Shown piece by piece: positions 63,147 to 64,000 of a stretch of 64,000 bases of DNA. Numbering within the stretch: position 1 is the first letter of the stretch; the number at the start of each line of letters is the position of its first letter. Location of the stretch: contig NZ_CP021780.1 of assembly GCF_002192415.1 (NCBI RefSeq), forward strand, positions 3,038,001-3,102,000, in the 5' to 3' direction. Made by a program: the position numbers and the translations under genes. The notes beneath the pieces are model-generated. The model was not told the origin of the DNA. It searched no databases and saw only the letters and a program-made list of their open reading frames with translations. This stretch comes from Paenibacillus donghaensis (lineage in GTDB: Bacteria > Bacillota > Bacilli > Paenibacillales > Paenibacillaceae).

Positions 63147-64000
63147 TTGGTGAGATGGTCGGGATTGCGAACACAAACACTGGGAATGCGGCCTCACCAG
63201 AAGCTAGTGCTAATTCGGGTAAGTCAGCTAAGCTGGACCCCGTTACCTTAAAAATGATGCTGTTCGGAGATAAACCGGTTGATTTAGACAAGGTGCTTGC
63301 AGAATTCGAAACAAGAACAAAAGATACCTTGAATACGAAGCTGAATATTGAGTTTAACTCGGCCGATGACCACAAGCAGAAGCTGAAGCTGAAAATGTCG
63401 GCGGGTGAAGAAGTGGATACTGTGTTTGATGCCAGCTGGATGAATCTATACCAGAATGTCAGCCAGGGTTTATACCAGCCGCTTGATGAATATTTTAATA
63501 ATGATGCTTACCCTGGACTGAAAGCAGCTTTCTCTGAGGACTTTCTGAATTCCAATAAGATCGACGGTCACATTTATGCCGTTCCGTTCACCCAATACTA
63601 CTATGATATTGAAGCAGTACTGATCCGCAAGGATCTGCGCGAGAAATACGGTCTGCAGCCGGTTCCAAGCTACGATGACCTCGAAGCTTACCTGAAAAAA
63701 GTACAGGAAAATGACCCCAAGATGATCCCTCTGGCACTGAAGGGCGACCACGGTTTCTTCAAACTCTTTGCGGGTGAGGATAAGCTTCCCTTGATCCGCG
63801 GCGGGGCAATTCCGGGAGTTGGAGATAACGGAGTAAACGGAGCCGGGGGCAATTGGATTGTAGGACTGTCCGAAGACGGAAAGACCCTGAACAATGTAGT
63901 CACCTACGGCGATGATGAAGCAGAATTTGCGAGCCTGGGCAGCACTGCACCGTATAACACTTCAGCCATTGATCGACAATCTCTTCAAGACGGGCTACTT
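63146..64000 (+). pseudogene. Decayed sugar-binding-protein gene lacking its signal peptide
   Basis: The frame IGEMVGIANTNTGNAASPEA continues into SAKLDPVTLKMMLFGDKPVD, FETRTKDTLNTKLNIEFNSA, DHKQKLKLKMSAGEEVDTVF and DEYFNNDAYPGLKAAFSEDF, closely matching the locus-2 lipoprotein at 48049. The lipoprotein signal peptide is missing: the gene is joined directly to the alcohol dehydrogenase fragment. Near 63965 the reading frame shifts again, since LIDNLFKTGY is found in another frame. The gene runs off the window end. Confidence 0.75.

Noticed and set aside
1..64000. CRISPR arrays, tRNA or rRNA genes, complete insertion sequences, prophage genes
   Set aside because: I found no regularly spaced repeats, no tRNA/rRNA signatures and no transposase, integrase or phage structural genes; mobility is suggested only by remnants.

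Overview
The window looks like a chromosome segment of an aerobic, spore-forming, plant-glycan-degrading Firmicute, most likely Paenibacillus. The basis is a tricistronic spore-germination (ger) operon, two large carbohydrate loci built on LplB/YtcP-type sugar importers with YesM/YesN-type or membrane-bound AraC regulators, very large multi-domain secreted glycoside hydrolases, and AGGAGG-type ribosome binding sites. The genus call is an inference from gene content; no rRNA or tRNA gene is present.

Layout. 0-4.1 kb: a truncated MetX-like alpha/beta-hydrolase divergent from a LysR regulator, a SpoIIM-like membrane protein, a TetR regulator and an alpha/alpha-barrel protein of unknown role. 4.4-7.9 kb: a self-contained TetR regulon (TetR, luciferase-like flavin oxidoreductase, tandem EthD-like protein, TIM-barrel isomerase) with two copies of one operator. 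8.0-12.0 kb: a fetB remnant, then gerABC on the minus strand. 12.2-15.0 kb: a c-di-AMP (ydaO/yuaA) riboswitch with terminator, followed by NfeD-like and flotillin genes and a small protein.

15.1-33.4 kb: carbohydrate locus 1. ABC importer (two permeases and a lipoprotein), AraC response regulator and sensor kinase, a secreted multimodular GH43, a secreted 1826-residue GH115 plus SGNH esterase, and a cytoplasmic GH127-like enzyme. The importer operon and the GH43/GH115 operon start with near-identical promoter modules, which fits joint control by the two-component system. The enzyme set points to glucurono-arabinoxylan or a related arabinose- and glucuronate-decorated glycan. 33.5-36.5 kb: quinone reductase/HxlR divergent pair, nitronate monooxygenase and a truncated CBM96-type secreted protein.

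36.8-54.0 kb: carbohydrate locus 2. Two giant cytoplasmic heparinase II/III-like proteins (the first frameshifted), a membrane-spanning AraC regulator, a second ABC importer, then GH88, GH43 and GH28. None of the locus-2 enzymes carries a signal peptide, so oligosaccharides would be imported and then cut inside the cell. 54.2-56.2 kb: a decaying arsenic operon, with two arsR genes each interrupted by an in-frame TAG, an arsB with large deletions, and an intact arsC. 56.3-60.3 kb: OmpR-type two-component system with a three-gene ABC-2 exporter. 60.3-64 kb: a degraded 3' end of guaA, two tandem membrane-anchored alpha/beta-hydrolases, and a junk junction joining an alcohol dehydrogenase N-terminus to a signal-less solute-binding-protein gene.

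A recurring theme is decay: fetB, GH2, guaA, arsR x2, arsB, ADH and SBP remnants, and frameshifts in the heparinase-like and GH115 genes. The most unusual positive signals are the c-di-AMP riboswitch on a flotillin operon, the duplicated promoter-plus-leader module in locus 1, the duplicated TetR operator around an uncharacterised oxidoreductase pathway, and small hairpins with a conserved AAGAAC loop in three 3'-untranslated regions.
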